DNA of 64,000 nt from Chondrus crispus (lineage: Eukaryota; Rhodophyta; Florideophyceae; Gigartinales; Gigartinaceae). This document shows, piece by piece, positions 33,961 through 43,458 of the stretch (position 1 is its first letter; the number at the start of each line of letters is the position of its first letter). Where the stretch lies: positions 120,951-184,950 of the forward strand of contig NW_005179038.1 in NCBI RefSeq assembly GCF_000350225.1, read 5' to 3'. The translations under genes and the position numbers were made by a program. A model generated the notes under the pieces. It was not told the DNA's origin, did not search any database, and worked only from the letters and a program-made list of their open reading frames with translations.

Positions 33961-34647
33961 ATGAGTCGCCACCACGGCTATAAGCTATCCAACTCAGCGT
34001 CCGGAAACGGAACCCGATCAAGATACGCCGGAACGACCGGGGGCACGCTTCCCAGGCCGCCGGACACAGTAATCATGGAGAGGCCCCATGCTTCTCGACG
34101 TTCCAGACCGACTGACGGTAGGGGCTCCAAGAACGGAAAAATGGCCAGGTCGAAGTCCTACACCTCCAGGCACGCTGGAAGGCCTGGGGGCACGGGACCC
34201 ATGCCGTCCAGGGAACCCGTGCCATCCGGACGCATGGTCAGGTCACGATCCCACAACGCCTCCAAGTCCGATAGAAAGCCGAGAGGCATGGGCTCTGCCC
34301 TGCCCGACAGGAAGAGCGGATCAAGGTCGCAGCGCCCACGGGGCGCGGGTTCTAGCGGGGCTCGATCGCGCTCGAAGGGCGCGGGAAGGAGGGCTTCCGG
34401 AACTTTGGGAGGCACGCTCCCGAGGCCCCCGGACACTTTGATGAATTCGGATGAAAGGCGATTGGCGACGCGAATGGAAGCGATGAGCGACAGGGATAAT
34501 ACTCCTCCCAGGCAGAGGCGCCGCCGAAAGAGCGACTCTCGCCCGCGTCAGCGCGCAAGGAAGGCAAACCCGGACGCCCCCTTTGGTGAAAAGATTCTCA
34601 TCGGGCTTTCCAAGTTGTTCCACGGTAGGCCGAAGCCAAAAGAGTGA
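33961..34647 (+). CDS. Basic, disordered Arg/Ser/Gly-rich protein with repeated GGTLPRPPDT motif
   Basis: Intronless, 228 codons from ATG 33961 (the leader ends ATAAAATG) to TGA. The protein is very rich in Arg, Ser, Gly and Pro and strongly basic, so it is probably unfolded. The ten-residue motif GGTLPRPPDT occurs twice (about residues 27-36 and 151-160), with a weaker GGTGPMPSREP between, and SRSRS/RSRSH patches suggest phosphorylation. The last 30 residues (FGEKILIGLSKLFHGRPKPK) could form an amphipathic helix, which may be the functional end. No signal peptide. RNA or chromatin binding is a guess from composition only. It stands alone in a transposon-poor stretch, which supports a host gene. 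Confidence 0.6.
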   Translation: MSRHHGYKLSNSASGNGTRSRYAGTTGGTLPRPPDTVIMERPHASRRSRPTDGRGSKNGKMARSKSYTSRHAGRPGGTGPMPSREPVPSGRMVRSRSHNASKSDRKPRGMGSALPDRKSGSRSQRPRGAGSSGARSRSKGAGRRASGTLGGTLPRPPDTLMNSDERRLATRMEAMSDRDNTPPRQRRRRKSDSRPRQRARKANPDAPFGEKILIGLSKLFHGRPKPKE

Positions 34648-35760
34648 AGAGCTACGGCACAGATAGAATATTTAAGTAAACACGGGTCCCTTATACCTTA
34701 AACTCTTTGTCATTCTCTTACATTCCCTGAAATGGAGAGCGGTGACCACATCGTAGACGCGTAGGCTCCGTCGCGTCACCTGCGAAGGTGCCAATTGTGT
34801 AAGAGCATTATGCTGCATTCAGTGAGGCAGAGGCTTGCGATACGAAGGAGGCGGAGGGGGGCTTCCCGGTTGCAGCAACATGCATAGGCAAATTGAGCCA
34901 ATAATAATATTACAACTAAACCAGGGCAGGATTTTTAGCTAACACCAACTTCACGAAGACGCCGAGTCTACCCTATCCTCGACCCCACTTGCAAACAATT
35001 ACGCACCTCTCGACCCCGTATATATAGTTGTCGGAACCCGGCCTGCCATCGGTGTACAAGGGGTTGCAGGTGAGTGGTGAGGCGCTACTCTACGAACACG
35101 GTGAATGAGCACAAATGCTCCGGGGACTCAGTCAACCCGTTGTTGCTGTTCTCTCTTTGTTCTCTGAGGCTGTCGATAGACTGCTTGCTTTCTATCGTCT
35201 ACTCCACAGTGCTACCGTATGTATTTCTACCTGGGTTGCTAGCCGCCCCTCTGATGCTCGCTCCAGCTGTCATGGTCGTTGCTAACACGTGCTTGCACTA
35301 GTGTCTATCGGACCATTGTCCTCATGTGAGGACATTTGTCCTCATATGAGGACAGTATTCGACCTATTTTATTCATGACTTCCGCTGCCCCGGCAAGAAA
35401 GAAAATAGTGCTACCGCCACCGTACTTGACTTCTGACATGGGACCAGAAAGAACTTTGTGAGAATTGCAGGTTCTCGGTGGTCGTTTTTAGATATGTCTG
35501 GAAAAGATGCTTTTTTAAAAAACCACCCTAAATCCGCATGTAAAATAACTTTGAAACCAAAAAAGCCAGTTCAGAAAGGCAACTTGGTACTCAATCTGCA
35601 TTATATTCTTAAGCTTTTTGTGCATTCAAAGCTGCTAACCCGGTGTTCTGCAAGATGCTATTGCCGAAAACAAGCACGTTAAATAAATAATGATTAAGGT
35701 ATCTTTTTGAATATTCAATTTAATGTATATATTTTTGCAAAAAAAGAGCCGAGGACAAAA
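34648..35760. other. No gene seen
   Basis: Noncoding by appearance, with a twin palindrome at 35317-35354. A TATATATA stretch near 35015 is not tied to any gene. Confidence 0.4.
35317..35354. repeat. Twin palindrome
   Basis: 35317-35334 has 8-base arms and a two-base loop. 35337-35354 has 9-base arms and no loop. The two arms share the sequence TGTCCTCA, so the second hairpin is also a near copy of the first. Confidence 0.9.
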
Positions 35761-36351
35761 TTAATTCCAGATCCGATTTTCTTTGTCGCACTTCCAGGGA
35801 CAGGGAGATGAGAGACAGAGGAGGCAGGGAAAGTTGTCCGTGGTGTCAGGGGTGTGCGGATCAGTCGTTGTGGGGAGATTGTAAGCAGAGCGCTGATCGA
35901 ACTCGTCACTGACGGTGGGTGGGTGGCGCGCGTCTGGAAAGGGCATTCCGGGACGCGTAGGCGAGGGACGGCATGCGATTATTGGCAATCGCGACGTGGC
36001 GCGAGAGCTGCTCCGGGTGGGGAGCATGACGGCGTTGCCGTGCGTATCGCCACCGAGTAAAGAGGCGGCCTGCATGGATCGCATCAACCCCCTGAAGCCT
36101 CTCGGCCGCCGGCCAAGAAGACGGCGCGCGGATGTGCAGCTGCCCGGCGGGGGTGCGCGATCAAAACGCGCGGGCGGCCACCTGTTGCGCGCCGGCGGAG
36201 AGGCACGAAGGAGGAGGGGCACGAAGGAGGAGGGGCACGAAGGAGGAGGGGCACGAAGGAGGAAGGGAACGGCAGGGGAACAATTCTCTATGTCTGTGCG
36301 TTGTGAATGAGAAGATGAAAGCTCAAATTTATGGTAAAATTGGTAAAACAT
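35761..36351 (-). CDS. Doubtful ORF, Pro/Arg/Ser-rich
   Basis: A 196-codon minus frame, ending CLLCLSSPCPWKCDKE. GC-rich and repetitive (it contains the 16-bp tandem array), which inflates frame length on both strands; plus-strand frames of similar size overlap it. The Cys-rich tail is the only hint of a real protein. No start context, signal peptide or domain. Confidence 0.15.
   Translation of the reverse strand: MFYQFYHKFELSSSHSQRTDIENCSPAVPFLLRAPPPSCPSSFVPLLLRASPPARNRWPPARFDRAPPPGSCTSARRLLGRRPRGFRGLMRSMQAASLLGGDTHGNAVMLPTRSSSRATSRLPIIACRPSPTRPGMPFPDARHPPTVSDEFDQRSAYNLPTTTDPHTPDTTDNFPCLLCLSSPCPWKCDKENRIWN
36203..36268. repeat. 16-bp tandem repeat, about 4 copies
   Basis: GCACGAAGGAGGAGGG-type units with period 16, the last copy degenerate. 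Confidence 0.9.
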
Positions 36352-36910
36352 GGAAATTTATAGTCACATTGAAATATATGGTAAAATTGAAATATATGGT
36401 AGAATTGAGGAAAAAAGTTGGCCTCGTTTGCCACTTTTCGTCTCACACGTGTGGACCTGTGCACATGGGAACCTGTGCACGTGTAACCATCGCCTCTTAA
36501 CAGTGTTAAGTGTTTTTTGTTTAGGGGGGTGATCAGGTGCATTTTGGTGGCGACAGACGGGTGAAATTGACTTTTCTGTTGTGAACAGGGTCCGAATCAT
36601 GAATTGTTGTTGCAAAAGCGGGGCGAAAGGAGGAAAAACAGCAGCATGATGGACCCGAAAAGCGAGATGTCACCTTCGGATCTCTCTTGTCGCCCGTCCA
36701 AAACAACAAAGTCTAAGCGTGTCGCCGGTATAGTAGTGTAAAATGACCAGTAACCGAGGATTTTAGGGGATCTCAAGCACGACATTTCCAGAACGAAGGA
36801 TATTGTGGGGATATCTCAAGCATGTTTCCATAATCTTTTCAAAATGCGCGTACTCCCTCAAACTATGGCCCAGGCAATTCGACACCTAGCCACTGTGGAA
36901 GAGGGATTAA
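36352..36910. other. Upstream flank of the gypsy element, no LTR recognised
   Basis: Contains short imperfect tandem copies of GAAATATATGGTAAAATT (36370-36410) and CACACGTGTGG/CACGTGTAAC words near 36450-36485. No block matching the LTR-like family was found, so the 5' end of the gypsy element seems lost or different. An open frame from ATG 36844 (MRVLPQTMAQAIRHLATVEE) runs into gag in another phase and may be displaced gag coding. Confidence 0.4.
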
Positions 36911-39265
36911 CATCTCTTTTTGACGCCGTCTACCAGGGGCCAGAAGACCCCTTCCGTTTCGGACACCACTGCCGGGCTACCGGCTGGTGGGGGAAACCGC
37001 GTACAAGTACTGTACGACGCGTTACTCCCGCGATTACAAACCTGGATGGAGGAATTCCTCGCTGAGGAATTACCCCAGGTCGTCCAGGTTTGTCTCGACC
37101 GAACGGTACTCGGGCTGGTGGCGGAGCAAGCGGACGCCACGCTCCGCGCCCTGCTGGACGAGAAGATCGCCCCCCTCGTACGCGACGAGGTGGTGGCCGC
37201 GCTCTCCGCGGAGGAGGACGAATCTCCCACCGCAATGGCTCTAAAGGGAGCTATTAGCTCCGCCGTGGCCATTCGTCTGGCCACGACATTTACAACCGAA
37301 ACGGGAGGCGCGGCACCGCCGCCGGCGCCGCGCCATGAAACCGTTCCGGGCTCAAGCAATTATATCGCTGATCCGATCGGCGCCGTACCCCGGATTGATA
37401 GGATGGACCCTCACCCGGAGGGTAGAGCCATCTATCTCCCAACCGTTCACGGTGCTACAGGGAGGACTACAGAAAATGTCCTCCCCATACTCGCCGGTAC
37501 AGGTGACCCCCGCGGGACAGAAAACCGCGTGGGGCTCCCCGAGACAGAAAATCGGGACCCGTACCGGTTGAGCACAAGACGTGCACCCGGCACGCGCAGA
37601 ACCGAAGCGGAATACACCCAGTATTCCGACGCAGAAGACTCCCGTCACAGGACGGATGAAAACCGCGAAGAACGCCGCTGGCGACACCGCGATAACCGCG
37701 AGGCACGCCACGGGCGATACCGCGATGCCGGAGGGGGAGGATACCCCTCCGATGACGACCAATCCGGTTCGGAAGGTTCGCGCAGGCGGGGCCACAGGGC
37801 ACGCCGCGATAGAAGCCGAGACCGTCACCGGCAAGAACCGTCCGACTCGGAAGACTACAGTACCGAGTCGGGTGAGGAGCGTCGTCGCTCAAGCAGACAC
37901 CGCCGGGCTGTGCCAAGGGGCGACGAGCGACGGCCTACGGTAATCAGGCCGCTCAATGACCTGTTTACCAAGGCCGTCAACTACAAGACCTACCGCCTGG
38001 AACGTCGTAGCTCGCGCTACGACTCTACAGTAGCGCGGCACATTAACCGTTACCGGAAGAAACTGGACGTGCAGATGAGGTCCCACACGTTCAGTGGTCA
38101 AGACCCGATTGCGGTATTGAGATTCCTCGCACGCCTCAAGATGGCGTGCGACCACAACGGGATCACCGAGGGAGCCGCCGTGTGGTGCTTCCAGTTCTAC
38201 CTCACCGGTCAGGCTCACGCCCTACTCCAGTCCCGTCTCAATGGAAACACCATGGCGGTTGACGTGGAGCGGCGCGAACTGCTCAGGACGTACCCGCAGG
38301 TTGTCAACTTTTTGTTGCGTACCTATGCGACCGATGAGGTAATTTCCGAAGCGGTTGGTGACGTGACCTCCTTCCGTCAAAGTTCGAACATGACGGAGGA
38401 GGTCTACAGTAACCACCTCTGGGACAAGGCCCTCCGATGCGGTACGGTATTCTCCGACCGGCGGTTGAAGTCCCTATTCGTCGAGGGGTTACTTCCCGCC
38501 ACGTGCGCGCAGGTCCGCAACTACCTTGCTACGCACCCGGATGTGGATTACCAATCCGTGGCTCGATACGCGCAAGCGATCGGGGAAACCAATCGAGCTT
38601 CCCGCCGGCAGGGGATGTCAGCCATGGCATCCCGGGAGCCGTCCGGAGCGGCCAGAAGATTCGAACGTACCGCCAGGACACGGCCCGTGCTGTCGGTTGA
38701 GTCGGCATCCGACATTCCGACAGCTCGAGGATCCGTGGCAGAAGAAATCTTGGCCGTGACGGACCACACCGCGACGCCGAGCCCGTTAAGCTCGCCGCCG
38801 ACGAGTTATTACCCGTCGCCGGCAGCCTCGGCATCAGGCGCCGCGGGTCCGCCCGCCAACCCGGGCGATGTGCGCGCAGGACCGTACGGGAGGCAGGGGC
38901 AGAACCCACGGGTTCGGTTCTCCAGTGAGGGATTCCCCGGACCGCCGCCGTGTCGGTTCTGCCTTGGCACTACGCACCGACAAGAGGAGTGTCCCGTCGT
39001 TGCCGATGCGGGCCTGCGGGCCAAGCTTCTGGAGGCACGAGAGGGCAACTACCAGAAGCTACGCATCCGGCAGGGCCTCCGTCTGGGATCCCCGTTCAAC
39101 CGCCAGGGGCCGTCCGCTTGGAGAAACCAGCGTCCGACGGCCCCCGCGGGCGTGAACGTGATAGAAGAGCCGCACCACGGCCCTACTGAAGACCACGTGG
39201 TGCAAGCCGCGGAGGAAACCCGCGAAGACCTGCTGCTCTCGGGGGAAGCCGGGGAGGACGCGTAG
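36911..39265 (+). CDS. gag: Gypsy Gag
   Basis: Open from 36911 after a TAA to TAG 39263-39265; the first in-frame ATG is at 37043 (MEEFLAEELPQVVQ), giving about 740 residues. Counted from 36920, residues 50-130 are helical and acidic. About 230-330 are Arg/Asp/Ser-rich and disordered. About 398-575 resemble a Retrotrans_gag core (AVLRFLARLKMACDHNGITE, NFLLRTYATDE, VEGLLPATCAQVRNYL). A CCHC knuckle, CRFCLGTTHRQEEC, lies at about 678-691. Gag builds the particle and packages RNA. Because the first ATG lies well inside the open frame and a coding-like frame from 36844 enters in another phase, the N-terminus may be frameshifted. Pol follows in the -1 frame. Confidence 0.85.
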   Translation, partial: HLFLTPSTRGQKTPSVSDTTAGLPAGGGNRVQVLYDALLPRLQTWMEEFLAEELPQVVQVCLDRTVLGLVAEQADATLRALLDEKIAPLVRDEVVAALSAEEDESPTAMALKGAISSAVAIRLATTFTTETGGAAPPPAPRHETVPGSSNYIADPIGAVPRIDRMDPHPEGRAIYLPTVHGATGRTTENVLPILAGTGDPRGTENRVGLPETENRDPYRLSTRRAPGTRRTEAEYTQYSDAEDSRHRTDENREERRWRHRDNREARHGRYRDAGGGGYPSDDDQSGSEGSRRRGHRARRDRSRDRHRQEPSDSEDYSTESGEERRRSSRHRRAVPRGDERRPTVIRPLNDLFTKAVNYKTYRLERRSSRYDSTVARHINRYRKKLDVQMRSHTFSGQDPIAVLRFLARLKMACDHNGITEGAAVWCFQFYLTGQAHALLQSRLNGNTMAVDVERRELLRTYPQVVNFLLRTYATDEVISEAVGDVTSFRQSSNMTEEVYSNHLWDKALRCGTVFSDRRLKSLFVEGLLPATCAQVRNYLATHPDVDYQSVARYAQAIGETNRASRRQGMSAMASREPSGAARRFERTARTRPVLSVESASDIPTARGSVAEEILAVTDHTATPSPLSSPPTSYYPSPAASASGAAGPPANPGDVRAGPYGRQGQNPRVRFSSEGFPGPPPCRFCLGTTHRQEECPVVADAGLRAKLLEAREGNYQKLRIRQGLRLGSPFNRQGPSAWRNQRPTAPAGVNVIEEPHHGPTEDHVVQAAEETREDLLLSGEAGEDA

Positions 39266-42200
39266 AGGCGACGACGTCTCTCCCCGTGCCAAGCCTCAGG
39301 AGCTCAGGCACCCCCGAACTGGTTGCGCCAGTGGAAGCGCAACCGGGGAACCGAACGGAAATCCGGGCCATCTGCTTCTTCAAGAAGCAGAATTATAAGG
39401 TTTCCGCCACGGTTGGCCAAAAGCAGGCGCTGATGGTCGCCATCACGCCAGTGCTCAACTCAGGAGCCGGCCCGAACCTCATCCATTTGCGGTGTCTCGC
39501 CGAGTCATGGCGACCGTCGATAAAACCGGTTCGGAGCCCAGCGCTCATTGACGCGTCAAACCGCGCAATGAAAGCTCTAGGAGAGATCTCCTTGTTTGTC
39601 CGTATCGGTGAATTTATCGCGCGCATCCCGTTCTTGGTGGTGACGAGCCTTGCCGTGGACTGTATCCTCGGTACGACCTTTTTCGATCGCCACGTCAAGG
39701 CGATCCTCCCACCGCAACGGAAGGTCGTGTTCCACGACGCGCCACCCGTGGCGTTGGTCGGGACAACCCCCTCGACGCACGACCGCAAGATGGCCTCGAG
39801 GAGTGCGGTGCGACACCTACCGCCGTCGGAAAAACCCGGGCGGAAGCAGGCGGCATTCCCGACCACGACACCGTCACGGAAAATCCGCCTCGTCAAAGGG
39901 GTGACAATCCCCCCGATGACGCAGGCCCTCGTGAGGGCCGCCACGCCGGTAGGGGGTCTATGCTTTTTGCAGAACTCCCCAAAAACCGCGCACAAGAACC
40001 TGACACTCATGGCCCAGGGGGTCATGGACGTGGTCCCCGAAAAACCGTTCTCGGTAATGCTCAGCAACTTCGGGCACCGCCCGGTGCACATTCCGAAGCA
40101 TACCGTGATCGGCCTGGCCCTACCGTCGCCCACTCACATCCTGACCCTTGGCGAGTCGGCCGCGGAAGCGGCCGAAGCTAAGGAAGGGGGAGGGATATTT
40201 AATTCCAAAGTCTCAACCGCAGGGAATGGCGCGGGAGAATCCATCCACAACCGCACGGACAAGGACGTGGCTGAACAAGCCACGCTGCCAAGGGCGCCCC
40301 TCGGGGCGGACGGACCGGATAAATCCGAAGACACCGCCGCCCTTGAGGAGGACCCCAATTCCTGGCGGGAGGACGTCCATATCGGTGCCGAGGACGAGGA
40401 AGTGCGCTCGGAGGTCCTCGAGGTACTGTCCGAATTCAAGGGGATGTGGACCGGCCGGTTGGGAAAAATCGGGGCCACGAAGCACCGGATTGAGCTCAAG
40501 CCCGGTGCTCGCCCGATTTACCAGGCGCCTTACCGCGCCGGACCAACCGCACGGGAAAAAGAGAAAACGGAGATCGACCGCATGCTCCGGGCAGGGGTAA
40601 TCGAACCCGCCACGGCCGAATGGGCAAGCCCCATGGTATTCGTCCCTAAAAAGGATGGTACCATGCCGTTCTGTGTCGACTACAGAAAGCTCAACGCAGT
40701 CACCGTTCGGGATTCCTATCCGTTGCCGAGGATGGACGAGTGCATCGATTCCCTCGGCGACGCTACTGTCTTTACCACGCTGGATTGCAACAGCGGGTAT
40801 TGGCAAGTAGAAATCGCCGAGGAGGACCGCGACAAGACGACGTTCGCGTCGCACTGCGGGTTGTACCGTTTCCTCCGCATGCCGTTCGGTTTGAAGAATG
40901 CCCCCGCGACATTCCAGCGGGCCGTCGACATTATACTGTCGCGGGTAAAATGGGAAACCGCACTAGTGTACCTGGATGATGTTATCATCTACTCCAAGAC
41001 CGTAACGGAACACTTCGCACACGTCCGCGAGGTTCTACGCCTGCTGCGGGATGCGGGTGTGTCGCTGAAGTTGTCAAAGTGCGCTTTCTTTGACACTTCA
41101 GTCACCTACCTGGGACACGTGATTCGACCAGGTAGGCTGGAGGTCGAGCGCCGCAACGTGGTCGCCATCGAGCGCGCTCGACCACCCCAGAACCAGACGG
41201 AATTGCGGTCCTTTTTAGGGATGTGCAATGTCTACCGTCGGTTCGTGAAGGGCTTCGCAAAAATAGCCGCACCGTTAAATCGGAAGACGGGGAAAAATCA
41301 ACCGTTCGAGTTCGAGGTACTCACCGATGAGGAATACGAGGCGTTCGTGGAGCTCAAGAAACGCCTCGTGTCACCACCGATTCTCGCGTTACCCTGTCAC
41401 GGAAAGAAGTATACCCTGGATACGGACGCTTGCGCGTACCAAGTCGGCTGCGCCCTGCTACAGGAGCAGCCGAACGGAGACCGTCTACCGATCGGGTATT
41501 GGAGCCGCGCCCTCACGGACGCGGAGAAGAACTATACAACTACCGAGAAGGAATGCCTCGCTGTCGTCTGGAGTATACTCACGCTTCGACCATATCTGTA
41601 TGGGAACACGTTCGACCTCCGTACGGATCATGAAGCCCTCCGATGGGTCCTCAACCTGGCGGATAGCTCCGGCCGGCTAGCGCGCTGGCGTCTCCGCCTA
41701 GCCGAGTACGACTACGACGTACAGTACCGGCTGGGTATCAAGCATCAACTCGCAGATGGCGTATCACGCCTCCGAGTTGAGGGCGCAAATTCCAAACCGG
41801 TCGACGACGAGGTCCCGTGTTTCGCGGTACAATGGCGAGAGGAGGATCATAACCCCGGCCAAGGTACCGTACACTGGGAGACCCCCGTCGACCCGGGGAG
41901 AGCTGAGCACGCGTTCGCGGTTATACCCGAAGAACGCGACGTCTCATCCGTAACGGTAGAAGAGTTCCTTCGAGAACAGGCCGAGGACCCCTTCTGTAGG
42001 GCGGCCGCCGAGACCGTGGGGAATCCGGACTCGCGCTACGACGTTGACCGATACGGGTTCGTCGTCCGCAAGTCCCCCCTCGATGGGACCCTGCAGCGGG
42101 TTGTACCGAAACGGCTCAGGGCGAAGATATTGTACCTCGCCCATCATCCCCGCCTGGCAGGACACCCGGGCGGTACGAGGATGTATTATACCCTACGGCG

Positions 42201-43458
42201 GGAATATTATTGGCCTCATATGGCCAACGACGCCTTCAGTACCGTACGGAATTGCGCCTCGTGCGCCGCCACCCGGGGAACCCTGGTGCGGCATCAGAAG
42301 GACCTCAAGCTATTCCCAGCGGCAGGGCCGCTGGATTTTGTCTCCATGGACCTGCTGGGTCCTTTACCGAAGACGGCGCACGGGAATCGCCACGTGCTCG
42401 TCATGACCGACCGGTTTACGAAGCTGACGTGCAGCATCCCGTTACGGACACCCACCGCATCGGTTGTGGCAAACGCCTTCCTGGACAATTGGGTCTACGT
42501 ATACGGCGCACCTCGTTACGTGCTAACCGATAACGGACCAAAATTTGCCGCCAAGTTCTTCGACGCGGTGTGCGCCTTGCTGGGGGTGAGGCACTACCTG
42601 ACTACCGCCTATCACCCCCAGACAAATGGGCAAACCGAACGGTTCAACCGCACCCTGGTGCAGCGCCTCCGACACTATGTCGAGGAGCATCAGAGGGACT
42701 GGGACGAGTACATCCAGCCCCTGACCTTCGCGTATAACACGCAGGTCCACCGGTCAACGGAGACAACCCCGTTCGACCTGGTGCTGACGCGACCACCGGC
42801 CGGATTGGCACTGCCCGGTACTGTACCGCAGGACGCCGGATCCCACACGGAAGACCCGCGGACCCCGGTACAGTACAAGCGCGCGACGTTGCGGAAGCTC
42901 CGGGATGCCCTCGAGCGCACGCGGGTGAAACTAACCGCGGCGCAGAGGAGGTACAAAGCCGACTTCGATAAGAAGGTGCGCTTCCGTCCGGTCATCGCGG
43001 TGGGAGACTTGGTCTACGTGGACCGTCCACCGCGGCCGTTGACGAGCGCCGAGCGTGGAGACCTGCCAAGCGACGGAGGAGGACCCTCCGTCAAGCTCTT
43101 ACCGAAAACGGAAGGCCCGTTTCGGGTCCGATCCGCTACGGAGGCCACAGTGGTCGTCGACCAAGACGGGGTCTCGAACCGCGTGAGCATCGATCGGGTA
43201 ACCAAGATGCCGCGGGGACCCCACGACCCTACTGTGGCCGCACCGACGACGGACCCGCCGGCGGGAACACGCGAACCGCCAGCCGAGTACGTGGTGGACC
43301 ACTTGGTCGCCCACCGGGAGACCCGCAGCGGCGGCCAGTACAAGGTCCGCTGGTATGGTTTTACCCCAGCGGACGATACCTGGGAACCCGCCGAAGGCCT
43401 CCCGCAACCCTTCATCGACCGCTTCTGGCGCGCGCGGGCAACCGCGCGCCACCGCTAA
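39190..43458 (+). CDS. pol: Gypsy Pol polyprotein: protease, RT, RNase H, integrase, chromodomain
   Basis: Open from 39190 to TAA 43456-43458, in the -1 frame relative to gag. There is no ATG before about 39433, so translation probably needs a -1 shift within the 39190-39265 overlap; I see no textbook slippery heptamer there. Numbered from 39286: protease around residue 58 reads VLNSGAGPNLI, with Asn for the catalytic Asp; RT has FCVDYRKLNAVT, RMPFGLKNAPATFQ and YLDDVIIYS (about 562); RNase H has LDTDACAYQVGCAL, TTTEKECLAVVW and RTDHEALRWVL. Integrase has HHPRLAGHPGG...CASC (about 951-998), VSMDLLGP, LTDNGPKF and GQTERFNRTL. A chromodomain (YVVDHLVAHRE...KVRWYGFTPADDTWEP) sits at about 1335-1385. 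The chromodomain usually steers integration to marked chromatin. The frame is otherwise intact. Confidence 0.93.
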   Translation, partial: RPRGASRGGNPRRPAALGGSRGGRVEATTSLPVPSLRSSGTPELVAPVEAQPGNRTEIRAICFFKKQNYKVSATVGQKQALMVAITPVLNSGAGPNLIHLRCLAESWRPSIKPVRSPALIDASNRAMKALGEISLFVRIGEFIARIPFLVVTSLAVDCILGTTFFDRHVKAILPPQRKVVFHDAPPVALVGTTPSTHDRKMASRSAVRHLPPSEKPGRKQAAFPTTTPSRKIRLVKGVTIPPMTQALVRAATPVGGLCFLQNSPKTAHKNLTLMAQGVMDVVPEKPFSVMLSNFGHRPVHIPKHTVIGLALPSPTHILTLGESAAEAAEAKEGGGIFNSKVSTAGNGAGESIHNRTDKDVAEQATLPRAPLGADGPDKSEDTAALEEDPNSWREDVHIGAEDEEVRSEVLEVLSEFKGMWTGRLGKIGATKHRIELKPGARPIYQAPYRAGPTAREKEKTEIDRMLRAGVIEPATAEWASPMVFVPKKDGTMPFCVDYRKLNAVTVRDSYPLPRMDECIDSLGDATVFTTLDCNSGYWQVEIAEEDRDKTTFASHCGLYRFLRMPFGLKNAPATFQRAVDIILSRVKWETALVYLDDVIIYSKTVTEHFAHVREVLRLLRDAGVSLKLSKCAFFDTSVTYLGHVIRPGRLEVERRNVVAIERARPPQNQTELRSFLGMCNVYRRFVKGFAKIAAPLNRKTGKNQPFEFEVLTDEEYEAFVELKKRLVSPPILALPCHGKKYTLDTDACAYQVGCALLQEQPNGDRLPIGYWSRALTDAEKNYTTTEKECLAVVWSILTLRPYLYGNTFDLRTDHEALRWVLNLADSSGRLARWRLRLAEYDYDVQYRLGIKHQLADGVSRLRVEGANSKPVDDEVPCFAVQWREEDHNPGQGTVHWETPVDPGRAEHAFAVIPEERDVSSVTVEEFLREQAEDPFCRAAAETVGNPDSRYDVDRYGFVVRKSPLDGTLQRVVPKRLRAKILYLAHHPRLAGHPGGTRMYYTLRREYYWPHMANDAFSTVRNCASCAATRGTLVRHQKDLKLFPAAGPLDFVSMDLLGPLPKTAHGNRHVLVMTDRFTKLTCSIPLRTPTASVVANAFLDNWVYVYGAPRYVLTDNGPKFAAKFFDAVCALLGVRHYLTTAYHPQTNGQTERFNRTLVQRLRHYVEEHQRDWDEYIQPLTFAYNTQVHRSTETTPFDLVLTRPPAGLALPGTVPQDAGSHTEDPRTPVQYKRATLRKLRDALERTRVKLTAAQRRYKADFDKKVRFRPVIAVGDLVYVDRPPRPLTSAERGDLPSDGGGPSVKLLPKTEGPFRVRSATEATVVVDQDGVSNRVSIDRVTKMPRGPHDPTVAAPTTDPPAGTREPPAEYVVDHLVAHRETRSGGQYKVRWYGFTPADDTWEPAEGLPQPFIDRFWRARATARHR

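Noticed and set aside
39393-40854. Minus frames of 213-246 codons within gypsy pol
   Set aside because: Antisense shadows of a clearly coding plus frame.
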